DNA of 64,000 bases from JACDAE01 sp963717195 (GTDB lineage Bacteria > Chloroflexota > Ktedonobacteria > Ktedonobacterales > Ktedonobacteraceae). Position 1 is the first letter of the stretch; every line of letters begins with the position of its first letter. The stretch is from assembly GCA_963717195.1 (NCBI GenBank), contig CAVQVR010000021.1, positions 248,001 to 312,000 of the forward strand. Direction: 5' to 3'. This document shows positions 9,279 to 16,244 of the stretch, one piece after another. The translations under genes were made by a program, and so were the position numbers. A model generated the notes under the pieces. It did no database searches. It saw nothing but the letters and a program-made list of their open reading frames with translations, and had not been told where the DNA came from.

Positions 9279-9980
9279 TTAAGGTGGCAACGAGTCCGGC
9301 CTTTCCCGAATAATAGACACAGGCACCCGTAAATTCCTTCTTTGCTTCTTATGCACTGTAGATGTGCCTCTCATTCTTTGCATCATACGTATGAGTCGGT
9401 AAGCAAGATAGAGTGCGATCAGGAGAACCAGGATAAACAATGACGTGGTACCGATGACATCTCCTATCCCCTCCCAGCTTGCTCCAAATATGTAACCAAG
9501 GGCGAGGAAAATAACTACGCCCGCCGCCTCACCACTGATATCGAGCAGTAAAAAACGCCGGTAAGGATACATTTCAGCTCCCGCCAGCAGATTTATTGTT
9601 CCGCCCAATGCCGATACAATAAAACGACTGAGAAAGATTGCCCATCCTCCTCGTTTGCTAAAATAAAGGCGCGAGTTCTGCAACGTTTGTGGCGAGATAA
9701 GATTGAAGCGGCGCGAGTGCTCAAGCCAGGCGAAGATACGTGTACCTACCAGATACCCGATCAAATAACCTGCACTATCGCCACAGACCGCCGCCGTCAG
9801 CGCAACTCCTCCCAATAGAAAAACATTGAAATCCCCCAGCGCCGCAAATGCACCTATCGCCAATAGCACAAAGCTGATCGGAAGTGGAATACCCACGGCA
9901 GCCACAAAAATGCTAAGCCAGAGCGCCGGATAACCAGCCTGTTCGACCCACGAAATCAAGACGGGAAGGAATGCAGTCAT
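9279..9980 (-). CDS. DedA/VTT-family membrane protein
   Basis: A 233-residue integral membrane protein with several hydrophobic segments. The DedA signature features are present: GDSAGYLIGYLVGTRIF near residue 67, then a loop with FSKRGGWAIFLSRFI and AGAEMYPYRRF. DedA proteins are inner-membrane proteins linked to lipid carrier transport and membrane homeostasis; the substrate here cannot be assigned. The C-terminal tail is basic and cytoplasmic. Its ATG overlaps the stop of the upstream gene by four bases (ATGA), so the two are co-translated. Confidence 0.85.
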   Translation of the reverse strand: MTAFLPVLISWVEQAGYPALWLSIFVAAVGIPLPISFVLLAIGAFAALGDFNVFLLGGVALTAAVCGDSAGYLIGYLVGTRIFAWLEHSRRFNLISPQTLQNSRLYFSKRGGWAIFLSRFIVSALGGTINLLAGAEMYPYRRFLLLDISGEAAGVVIFLALGYIFGASWEGIGDVIGTTSLFILVLLIALYLAYRLIRMMQRMRGTSTVHKKQRRNLRVPVSIIRERPDSLPP

Positions 9981-10417
9981 TGTTTATTCCCCCTCACCTG
10001 ATCTTTCTTATTCATCATAAGAGCAAACGCAGGCATAGCTGTCAGAGAATGAAGCTTTCGGTACGCGAGAATTGCCTGTTGAACTTCGCTAATAAGATGA
10101 CTGGTCGGCTGTTTATACCGTGTGGCAAGCACTTCTAACGTCGTATGACGCAACGTACGTGAATTGGAAAGGTGCAACTGACTATAAAGATATGTTTCGG
10201 GAACGCGATAGGTGTGAGCAATATAAGGAATTGTCATCCATTGATCCACCGTGCGTACATCACCAGAATTTGCCATAGCATTTTGTTGGCGAAATTTTTG
10301 CACTGTTTGCATAGTAGACTTCGCAGAGAAAGCTACACAAAAAAGTGCCAGTAACAACAAAATGAAAGTAAGGATAAATTTTGTACGCAAGCTCAAAGGA
10401 CAAACTCCACAGTTCAC
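9977..10417 (-). CDS. Single-pass membrane protein coupled to DedA, function unknown
   Basis: A 146-residue protein with one transmembrane helix near residues 12-32 and a soluble C-terminal part. That part contains WMTIPYIAHTYRVPETYLY and a following helical region that look like a degenerate helix-turn-helix or LysM-like fold. It overlaps the DedA gene by four bases, which argues for a joint function in the membrane. I do not recognise a named family. Confidence 0.65.
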   Translation of the reverse strand: MNCGVCPLSLRTKFILTFILLLLALFCVAFSAKSTMQTVQKFRQQNAMANSGDVRTVDQWMTIPYIAHTYRVPETYLYSQLHLSNSRTLRHTTLEVLATRYKQPTSHLISEVQQAILAYRKLHSLTAMPAFALMMNKKDQVRGNKQ

Positions 10418-10487
10418 TCACCCTTGCACATCTCTTTTATAGACTGAAAGAGATATGAATATAGTAAAAGAATAACAGATCATCTCG

Positions 10488-10496
10488 ATTATATCA
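10488..10496 (-). promoter_or_regulatory. Extended -10 promoter for the DedA pair
   Basis: On the minus strand TGA-TATAAT is an extended -10 element about 75 bases upstream of the first gene. No convincing -35 is seen. Confidence 0.5.
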
Positions 10497-10529
10497 ATGT
10501 TCATCTCTCACATATCATCTACAAACTAA

Positions 10530-10612
10530 AACGTTCCCGCACCCGGTTACGGTTCATTGGGTCTCAATGATGGTAGAGGCCTCACCCTGGCGGGATGCAA
10601 ACCTCAACTCAT
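10530..10612. other. GC-rich potentially structured intergenic block
   Basis: This stretch lies between the divergent DedA pair and dut. It contains nested pairings: CCCGC with GCGGG on the outside, CATTG-N5-CAATG and the palindrome GAGGCCTC inside. It lies upstream of both predicted promoters, so it is not clearly transcribed. I could not match it to a riboswitch class. Confidence 0.3.
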
Positions 10613-10620
10613 TCCATATA

Positions 10621-10649
10621 TTGACGAGTAAAGCAAGAAGCTGTACACT
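10621..10649 (+). promoter_or_regulatory. Possible dut promoter
   Basis: TTGACG at 10621-10626, a 17-base spacer and TACACT at 10644-10649, about 60 bases before dut. Confidence 0.4.
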
Positions 10650-10709
10650 AGATGAAATATCACTGCCCTTCTTGATATTACTCTTTGCTATCAAATATGG
10701 TACATAATA

Positions 10710-11165
10710 ATGGAAATGAGCACACCCATAGAGCCTTTAAAGGTGGCGATCAAACGTATTGATCCAGCACTGCCTTTGCCAATGCACGCAACTACTGGAT
10801 CAGTTGGCTTTGATCTGTATTGCCGCGCGGAGATGGAGGTCATGCCACGCCAACTGGCACGTATTCCCGCCAACCTGGTCGTCTGTACTCCACCTGGTTA
10901 CATGCTCTTGATTACAATGCGTAGCAGTACGGCACATCGCAAAGGGTTACTGATCCCTAATGGTGTAGGGGTCGTCGATCAGGATTACTGTGGAGAGGGT
11001 GACGAACTGCTAATATCGGTGTATAATTTTAAAGATGAAGCCGTGTTCGTCCATTATGGAGAACGTATTGCACAGGGAATCTTTGTCCCGATTATGCGCG
11101 TTGCCTGGCAAGAAGTCGATGCTATGGGTCAGGCGCGTGGAGGCTTTGGAAGTACAGGTGCATAA
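10710..11165 (+). CDS. dut: dUTP diphosphatase (dUTPase)
   Basis: A 151-residue trimeric-type dUTPase that hydrolyses dUTP to dUMP and pyrophosphate, keeping uracil out of DNA. All five family motifs are visible: TGSVGFDL, RSSTAHRKGL, GVGVVDQDYCGE, GERIAQGIF and the C-terminal RGGFGSTG that closes over the active site. The start may be ATG 10710 or 10716. The gene's stop overlaps the start of the next gene (TAATG), so the J-domain protein is translationally coupled. Confidence 0.9.
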   Translation: MEMSTPIEPLKVAIKRIDPALPLPMHATTGSVGFDLYCRAEMEVMPRQLARIPANLVVCTPPGYMLLITMRSSTAHRKGLLIPNGVGVVDQDYCGEGDELLISVYNFKDEAVFVHYGERIAQGIFVPIMRVAWQEVDAMGQARGGFGSTGA

Positions 11166-11515
11166 TGCCGCTAGCTGATTATTATGCCATTCTGGAAGTT
11201 CCCAGAAACGCGTCGCTTGAGCAGATCAAGCGCTCTTATCGTCGCCTGGCTCGCCTGTATCATCCAGATGTAAATCAACAGGCCCAGGACGATCGTATCA
11301 AACAACTTAACGAGGCGTATAATGTGCTCGGCGACCTGGCCCGGCGTGCTGCTTACGATGCCATGTTCCTGCAAGAACTACGCTATGCAGCTCTGCAGGA
11401 ATTAGTGCGCCGCCAACGTGAAGAGGCGCATCGCAGGCAACAGGAGAAGATAACCTGGACGCAGGGCGTCGTCGGTTTCGTAAAAGAATTTAAAAAAGCC
11501 CTGCGCGAAGATTAA
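11165..11515 (+). CDS. Short J-domain (DnaJ-like) protein
   Basis: A 116-residue protein. The first 65 residues form a J domain with DYYAILEVPRNAS and the HPD tripeptide that stimulates Hsp70 ATPase. The rest is a charged helix rich in Arg, Gln and Glu. It lacks the Gly/Phe, zinc-finger and C-terminal substrate-binding domains of true DnaJ, so it is probably a specialised co-chaperone. It is coupled to dut by a one-base overlap and converges on the macrodomain gene five bases away. Confidence 0.85.
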   Translation: MPLADYYAILEVPRNASLEQIKRSYRRLARLYHPDVNQQAQDDRIKQLNEAYNVLGDLARRAAYDAMFLQELRYAALQELVRRQREEAHRRQQEKITWTQGVVGFVKEFKKALRED

Positions 11516-11520
11516 TCTCT

Positions 11521-12060
11521 CTATTGCTCTTCAAGCAAACTAATCAAAGTCTGCTCATAGACCCCATAGTCATCGTTACTGAAAAGCACGAACATTACTT
11601 GCTGCACACTGGTCGGGCTCTTAATATGATCGATCACCGTCTGTAAGGCAATAGGTGCTGCCTCTTTAAGAGGATAACCGTAGACACCTGTACTGATCGA
11701 TGGAAAAGCAATGCTGGCAACGTGATGCTGTTCCGCCAGATCAAGACATGATTGGTATGCGCCGGCAAGCAACTGCGCCGCGTCGCGATGATGTCCGTAA
11801 ATAGGGCCGACGGCATGAAAAACATATTTTGCCTTAAGCCGACCAGCCGATGTCGCAACAGCTCTCCCGGTGAGGCACCCGCCAATCTTGTGGCATTCCT
11901 CCATAAGAGTAGGACCAGCGGCACGATGAATTGCGCCATCGACACCACCACCCCCCGCGAGGGCAGAGTTCGCCGCGTTCACAATAGCATCAACCTGCAC
12001 ATCGACAATGTTTCCACGCAGCAGGACGAGTGTCGTCCCACGAAATTTGTATGTTGACAT
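11521..12060 (-). CDS. Macrodomain protein (O-acetyl-ADP-ribose deacetylase type)
   Basis: About 179 residues forming one macrodomain. Visible signatures are VNAANSALAGGGGVDGAIHRAAG-like substrate-loop residues (given in parts: VNAANS, GGGGVDGAIH) and FPSISTGVYGYP. Such proteins bind ADP-ribose and often remove acetyl or ADP-ribosyl groups. GGAAG sits five bases before the ATG at 12060, which is preferred over the ATG at 12072. A -10 box TACAAT lies at 12103-12108 on the minus strand. Confidence 0.85.
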   Translation of the reverse strand: MSTYKFRGTTLVLLRGNIVDVQVDAIVNAANSALAGGGGVDGAIHRAAGPTLMEECHKIGGCLTGRAVATSAGRLKAKYVFHAVGPIYGHHRDAAQLLAGAYQSCLDLAEQHHVASIAFPSISTGVYGYPLKEAAPIALQTVIDHIKSPTSVQQVMFVLFSNDDYGVYEQTLISLLEEQ

Positions 12061-12143
12061 AATAACTTCCATTTGTTTATCTCATGTTGTGTGTATCTTG
12101 AACTATTGTACCCTGTAGAAGAAGAAGATACCAGGGGGTGAGG

Positions 12144-12203
12144 AAACAGGGGTAGGGGCGTCATCTTGCATGCGCACGCAAGGTGACGCCCCTACCCCTG
12201 TTT
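12144..12203. repeat. GTAGGGGCG palindrome, 26-bp arms
   Basis: The arms at 12144-12169 and 12178-12203 pair over 26 bases with a single G-T mismatch around an 8-base loop. It is downstream of HU and upstream of the macrodomain gene. The T-run after one arm is only three bases. Confidence 0.85.
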
Positions 12204-12237
12204 AAAATTGTGGCAGTGAGGAATACATCACAACAAA

Positions 12238-12549
12238 CTACTTTTTGACAACGGCCTCCGAAAGTTCTTTGCCTGGGAAGAAGCGTACACGTTCTTTCGC
12301 GGGCACCTCGATTGGTTTTCGGTCGCGTGGATTGACCCCCTTACGTGCGGCACTCTGGCGTACTTTGAAAGAGCCAAAGCCCACTAGACGTACCTCTTCA
12401 CCATCCTGAAGTGCTTCACGGATGACATCAAGAGTTGCCTCCAGCACTTCAGAAGCCTGCTTTTGGGATAGTTTTGCTTGTTTGGCAATGCGCTTGGAAA
12501 GCTCTTGCCTACCGATAGTTGTTACATTTGCTTTTTGAGTCTCGGCCAT
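12238..12549 (-). CDS. hup: HU-family DNA-binding protein
   Basis: A 103-residue HU protein with a short basic N-terminal extension (about 12 residues). The fold is dimeric and DNA-bending. The segment VGFGSFKVRQSAARKG followed by NPRDRKPIEVPA is the DNA-binding arm, and VRFFPGKELSEAV is the C-terminal helix region. AAGGAGG precedes the ATG at good distance. It is a single gene with a palindrome just downstream. The 250 bases upstream (12550-12800) show nothing further that I can name. Confidence 0.93.
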   Translation of the reverse strand: MAETQKANVTTIGRQELSKRIAKQAKLSQKQASEVLEATLDVIREALQDGEEVRLVGFGSFKVRQSAARKGVNPRDRKPIEVPAKERVRFFPGKELSEAVVKK

Positions 12550-12800
12550 AGGTTCGAAATCCTCCTTGCAACAATCAACACACGTCGCTTTTCATCCCAA
12601 TTTTTCATTTGTTGGGCCTGTAGAGCGGCATTACAACCTCACTGCCGATAGGAGTATAGCATGTGAATTTAAGAAATACAAGCATACCACTATCTCTAAA
12701 TAACTACTAGAGAGAGTAAAACCGCCCCAGAAGCCAATCTAAACCTATCAAGCAATTTAAAAATGGCTTCACAGGCCAATCGAGCGAACGCTATTTTTTA

Positions 12801-13841
12801 TCATATAATTGAGTAGAGAATCGTTTCGTCTTTTGTGTGACGCTGTTCAATCTTTCTTTGAAAACGGAGATATTCAAGGTGCGCCAATACCTCAGCAACT
12901 GCCATACGCCTTGCTTCATCGTTCTGCAATGTACGTTGCTGGAATAGTTGATTCGTCAGTTGATTGGCATGTTGGGGCTCTAGTGCGAGCAGGTCTAGTA
13001 TCTGCTGCAAACGCACTGCATGATGCGCTATAATTTCTCCCACACGACCTTCCAGATCAGTAAATGGCTCTCCATGGCCGGGCAACACTTTACTAACGGG
13101 CCATTTTGCCACCTTGTTGAGCGAGTTTAGATAATCATCCAGAGGATTCTTTCGTTCCCGATCCGAGTAAAGACCAATATTCGGTGTGATACGTGGCAGG
13201 ACATGATCAGCGGCGAGAAAGATTCCATCTCGCTCGCGGAAGAGGCAGATCTGTCCATCAGCATGCCCTGGCGTCCAGATAACACGGTAGCTTTCACCCA
13301 TGAGCTCAAAATCCTGTCCATCCTCAAGTGGAAGAAATGCCTCATGAGGTGGAACATTAATAAGATGGCGTATGGTTTCTTGATCGGTCTGGTTATACCA
13401 CAACCTGGTAGGCGGAAGTCCGTGTTGCTGAAAGAAATGCGAAACATATTCAAAGCGCTTCGGCATAGTGCCTGACCAGATAATTTGCAAGGTAGCTTCG
13501 TCAATGGGGTGCATATAGACAGGAGCGCCACTTTGTGCCTGCAGCTCGCCCGACAATCCAACATGATCAGGATGGTGATGCGTCAATATAATAGCCCGTA
13601 GCGTGTCAATTCGTAAACCACTCAGATGTTGCCATTCTTCAAATGCTGCACGCGCATCTGGCGTTCCCATCCCTGTATCAATTAATGCCCAACCATCCTT
13701 TCCTACCAGTGCATAAGCGTTAACAGTTTTTAGCGGAAACGGAATGGGCAAGGTGATTTTCCAGAGGTTCGGCACTACTTCACGCGCTACAGGTAACGTT
13801 ATGTCATTGGAACGGGGTGGCTCCGGAAATGGCTGGTGCAT
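12801..13841 (-). CDS. Metallo-beta-lactamase-fold hydrolase with C-terminal winged helix
   Basis: About 346 residues. The MBL domain carries THHHPDHVG (HxHxDH metal site), a later GHADGQIC, AADHVLP and the distal LPGHGEP. The last 70 residues (helical, ending in EYLRFQRKIEQ) resemble the winged-helix tail found on some MBL hydrolases. The substrate is not determinable; thioesters and nucleic acids are both handled by relatives. The reading frame stays open back to 13964, but that would run into the palindrome at 13935-13981, so the internal ATG at 13841 is preferred. Confidence 0.82.
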   Translation of the reverse strand: MHQPFPEPPRSNDITLPVAREVVPNLWKITLPIPFPLKTVNAYALVGKDGWALIDTGMGTPDARAAFEEWQHLSGLRIDTLRAIILTHHHPDHVGLSGELQAQSGAPVYMHPIDEATLQIIWSGTMPKRFEYVSHFFQQHGLPPTRLWYNQTDQETIRHLINVPPHEAFLPLEDGQDFELMGESYRVIWTPGHADGQICLFRERDGIFLAADHVLPRITPNIGLYSDRERKNPLDDYLNSLNKVAKWPVSKVLPGHGEPFTDLEGRVGEIIAHHAVRLQQILDLLALEPQHANQLTNQLFQQRTLQNDEARRMAVAEVLAHLEYLRFQRKIEQRHTKDETILYSII

Positions 13842-13934
13842 GGTAGGGGTATGTCCTTTTTTGTACGCTCGATGAGGGTCATTAAGATCCCCAGATGATT
13901 CTAGTTGATTGTAAAATTTTATGTAATGCTCTGT

Positions 13935-13981
13935 CAAATGGTCAGAACGGGGTAGGGGTGTCACCCCGTTCTGACCATTTG
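13935..13981. repeat. Palindrome with GTAGGGG loop
   Basis: Perfect 19-base arms at 13935-13953 and 13963-13981. The loop contains AGGGGTG, so the repeat core is partly in the loop rather than at the tips as in the other copies. Confidence 0.8.
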
Positions 13982-14138
13982 AATTGTGTCTAGCTATTGT
14001 AGAGTATTCTTTATAAACTCATTCGTAGTACTTTGCCGCTGGCCAAAATGAAGTTTTATAGTCACAACAGTCTTCCACAAAAAAAGATATGCGCCCGTAA
14101 AGTTTGTTATACCCTGGTACAGAGTTATATATGAAAAG

Positions 14139-14182
14139 TTATCCACAAGTTATCCACCATTCTTAAGGAAATTGGTGGATAA
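14139..14182. promoter_or_regulatory. Cluster of three DnaA boxes upstream of mraZ
   Basis: TTATCCACA (14139-14147, perfect consensus) and TTATCCACC (14150-14158) lie on the plus strand 11 bases apart. TTATCCACC occurs on the minus strand at 14174-14182. The last two form a perfect 11-base inverted repeat. They sit just upstream of the mraZ promoter. No dnaA gene or long AT-rich unwinding element is present, so regulation by DnaA is more likely than an origin. Confidence 0.7.
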
Positions 14183-14187
14183 CACTC

Positions 14188-14216
14188 TTTTCCCAAAGCG
14201 ACAGAAATGGTACAAT
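14188..14216 (+). promoter_or_regulatory. Promoter of the division cluster
   Basis: Extended -10 TGG-TACAAT at 14208-14216 with a weak TTTTCC at 14188-14193. Transcription would start near 14223, inside the MraZ repeats. A second possible promoter (TTGTTA-16-TATATA) lies at 14104-14131. Confidence 0.55.
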
Positions 14217-14220
14217 GAAG

Positions 14221-14275
14221 TGGGGGGAAGTGGGGCGTTTTGGTGAACCTGGCGAGTTGGTGGGGAATATCGGTG
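14221..14275 (+). promoter_or_regulatory. MraZ operator repeats
   Basis: TGGGG at 14221, TGGGG at 14231 and TGGTG at 14241 form a 10-base periodic array. A further TGGGG (14261) and CGGTG (14271) stay in the same phase. MraZ is known to bind spaced TGGG direct repeats upstream of its own gene. The position at the predicted transcription start suggests autorepression of the cluster. Confidence 0.75.
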
Positions 14276-14345
14276 AAGATTACAGGAAAAGGGTGCGGCT
14301 TCTGCGGGAGTCATCTCCATGGCTCAAGGAAAAAGGCACATAATT

Positions 14346-14753
14346 ATGTTTCTTGGCGAGTATGAACATACGATCGATGCGAAAGGGCGCATGGCGGTCC
14401 CAGCAAAATTCCGGACTCAGATGGACCGTGGTGCGGTTATTAGCAAAGGCATGGGAACCTGCCTTTCGATCTACACCATGGAACGCTGGGAGCAGAAGTC
14501 CGATGAGCTGGTGGCAGGCAAGGCCAGCGACGAGTTACGCGACTTCGAACGACGCATCTATCCAAGTGCAAGCGAGGTGGAACTGGATGGACAGGGACGC
14601 ATTGTTATTCCCGCCAAGTTACGGACCTATGCAAATCTAGAGACCGATATAACGATAGCTGGCGTGCGTGATCATTTTGAAATATGGGATCGCACCGCCT
14701 GGCAAACTTATCAAGAACGACTGGATGCCGAAGGGAGTAGAATCCCCTTCTAA
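14346..14753 (+). CDS. mraZ: Transcriptional regulator MraZ
   Basis: About 135 residues with two AbrB-like swapped-hairpin halves: FLGEYEHTIDAKGRMAVPAKFR and the related VELDGQGRIVIPAKLR (quoted in part: DAKGRMAVPAKFR, DGQGRIVIPAKLR). MraZ forms rings that bind repeats upstream of the division and cell-wall cluster. The start at 14346 fits the family N-terminus MFLGEY; an in-frame ATG at 14319 would add nine residues. It is the first gene of the cluster and is followed by rsmH. Confidence 0.93.
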   Translation: MFLGEYEHTIDAKGRMAVPAKFRTQMDRGAVISKGMGTCLSIYTMERWEQKSDELVAGKASDELRDFERRIYPSASEVELDGQGRIVIPAKLRTYANLETDITIAGVRDHFEIWDRTAWQTYQERLDAEGSRIPF

Positions 14754-14774
14754 AAATAGAGAAATTTCTTTTTG

Positions 14775-15758
14775 ATGATGAGAGAGTATACACAGCATGT
14801 GCCGGTGATGCTGGACGAGGTAGTGCGTTTCCTGCAACCTCGTTCGGGTGGCCACTATATCGATGGCACAGTTGGCGGAGGAGGACATACCGCAGCCATT
14901 CTTGAGCACTCAGAACCTGCTGGTACGGTTCTGGGCATCGATGCAGATGAACAGGCTCTGACACGTGTGCGTACACAACTCTCTCATTTTGTGGATAGTG
15001 GACGACTGGTGCTGGTACACAGCAATTTTGCTCACCTGGCTCGTATCGTCGACGAGACTGAGCCCGGTTCTATACAGGGTATTTTGCTTGATCTAGGATT
15101 CTCGTCAGATCAGATGGAAAATGCACAACGTGGCTTCTCCTTCAGCTCTGACGGCCCCCTGGATATGCGGCTCGACCAGTCCCTGGCTGTTTCAGCCGCG
15201 GATCTGGTGAATACAGCGAGCGAACAGGAACTGGCAGATATCTTCTGGCGCTACGGCGAAGAGATCCGTTCCCGCCAGATAGCAAGGCGCATTGTACGCG
15301 AACGCGCAAAGGGTGCCATTACTCGTACAGCGCAGTTGGCAACAGTAGCCGCCGCTGGAGTTTCATATAAATCAAGCGCGATCCATCCGGCAACGCGTGT
15401 ATTCCAGGCATTGCGCATCGCCGTCAATGCTGAACTGGAGCAACTGACAGCAGTGCTCCCACAGATGGTTGAGATACTACAGGCAAAAAAAGGAGAAGCA
15501 GCAGGGATAGAGGACGCAGGAAGAATGGTGATTATCGCTTTTCATTCGCTGGAGGACAGGATTGTGAAAACATTTATGCGCCGCGAGGCAAACGATTGTA
15601 TCTGCCCCCCCCATACTCCTGTCTGCGTCTGTGGTCATAAGGCGACTCTACGTATTCTCACACGCAAGCCGCTGACCCCAACCAGTCAGGAAGTTGAGCG
15701 AAATCCTCGCGCTCGTAGTGCCAAACTGCGAGCCGCTGAAGTCATTGTTAGCTCGTAG
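14775..15758 (+). CDS. rsmH: 16S rRNA (cytosine-N4) methyltransferase RsmH
   Basis: About 327 residues. It methylates N4 of C1402 in 16S rRNA using S-adenosylmethionine. The family N-terminus HVPVMLDEVV, the SAM-binding DGTVGGGGHTAAIL, the LLDLGFSSDQ motif, GPLDMR, and the C-terminal FHSLEDRIVK and NPRARSAKLR are all present. Several starts are stacked (TTG 14772, ATG 14775, ATG 14778); the ribosome-binding site is weak. The gene is co-transcribed with mraZ, as in most bacteria. Confidence 0.94.
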   Translation: MMREYTQHVPVMLDEVVRFLQPRSGGHYIDGTVGGGGHTAAILEHSEPAGTVLGIDADEQALTRVRTQLSHFVDSGRLVLVHSNFAHLARIVDETEPGSIQGILLDLGFSSDQMENAQRGFSFSSDGPLDMRLDQSLAVSAADLVNTASEQELADIFWRYGEEIRSRQIARRIVRERAKGAITRTAQLATVAAAGVSYKSSAIHPATRVFQALRIAVNAELEQLTAVLPQMVEILQAKKGEAAGIEDAGRMVIIAFHSLEDRIVKTFMRREANDCICPPHTPVCVCGHKATLRILTRKPLTPTSQEVERNPRARSAKLRAAEVIVSS

Positions 15759-15838
15759 CGCGTCAGATGGGGTTGAGATGAATACGTTTGCTAAATCAGA
15801 GAGCATGTAATTAGTCAGTATCTCGAGGAACGCAAGAA

Positions 15839-16228
15839 ATGATTGGCCTGAAAGAGCAGAACAACACTTCACAAATATCGCCCGTCAGACGACGGCGGCA
15901 ACTCTACCCATTCATCTTTTCTATGGGGCCGGTCGCTTTATGTATCACCAGCGTGCTCTTGATCGGCCTCATGGCAGTGTTCTACCTGAGCCAGGTAAAC
16001 CAGGCTATCGCTGCTAACCAGCAACTCCAGGACATCACAGCCCAACAGGCCACTCTCAACCGGCAGAATCAAGACCTGGTGGAAACTATTGCTACCGAAC
16101 AGTCACCAGAGTTTATCGCTGAGAATGCTCACAAACTTGGGCTTGTGCTGGCTGATCCGCAAAAAGTACAGATACTGATTGTAAAACACCTTTTACCTTT
16201 TATTGATAACAAACAGAATTATTCGTGA
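15839..16228 (+). CDS. ftsL: FtsL-like septum protein
   Basis: A 129-residue bitopic membrane protein: a basic cytoplasmic head (VRRRRQLYPF), one transmembrane helix at about residues 30-52, then a coiled-coil (QQLQDITAQQATLNRQNQDL) and an ending with the typical AHKLGLVLADPQKV. This is the FtsL/DivIC arrangement. Position between rsmH and ftsI supports FtsL, which bridges FtsQ to the FtsW-FtsI synthase. AGGAA precedes the ATG. Confidence 0.82.
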   Translation: MIGLKEQNNTSQISPVRRRRQLYPFIFSMGPVALCITSVLLIGLMAVFYLSQVNQAIAANQQLQDITAQQATLNRQNQDLVETIATEQSPEFIAENAHKLGLVLADPQKVQILIVKHLLPFIDNKQNYS

Positions 16229-16244
16229 AACAAGGAGTATTTGA

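Noticed and set aside
10530..10612. TPP or c-di-AMP riboswitch
   Set aside because: Short resemblances (GAACC, CGGG-GGGAAC) only; the conserved cores are incomplete and the block lies upstream of the promoter.
13842..13964. 41-residue N-terminal extension of the metallo-hydrolase
   Set aside because: It would be encoded by the intergenic palindrome and precedes the conserved start of the fold.
14100..14320. Chromosomal replication origin
   Set aside because: Only three DnaA boxes, no AT-rich unwinding region of size, and no dnaA, dnaN or parAB nearby; a regulatory role fits better.
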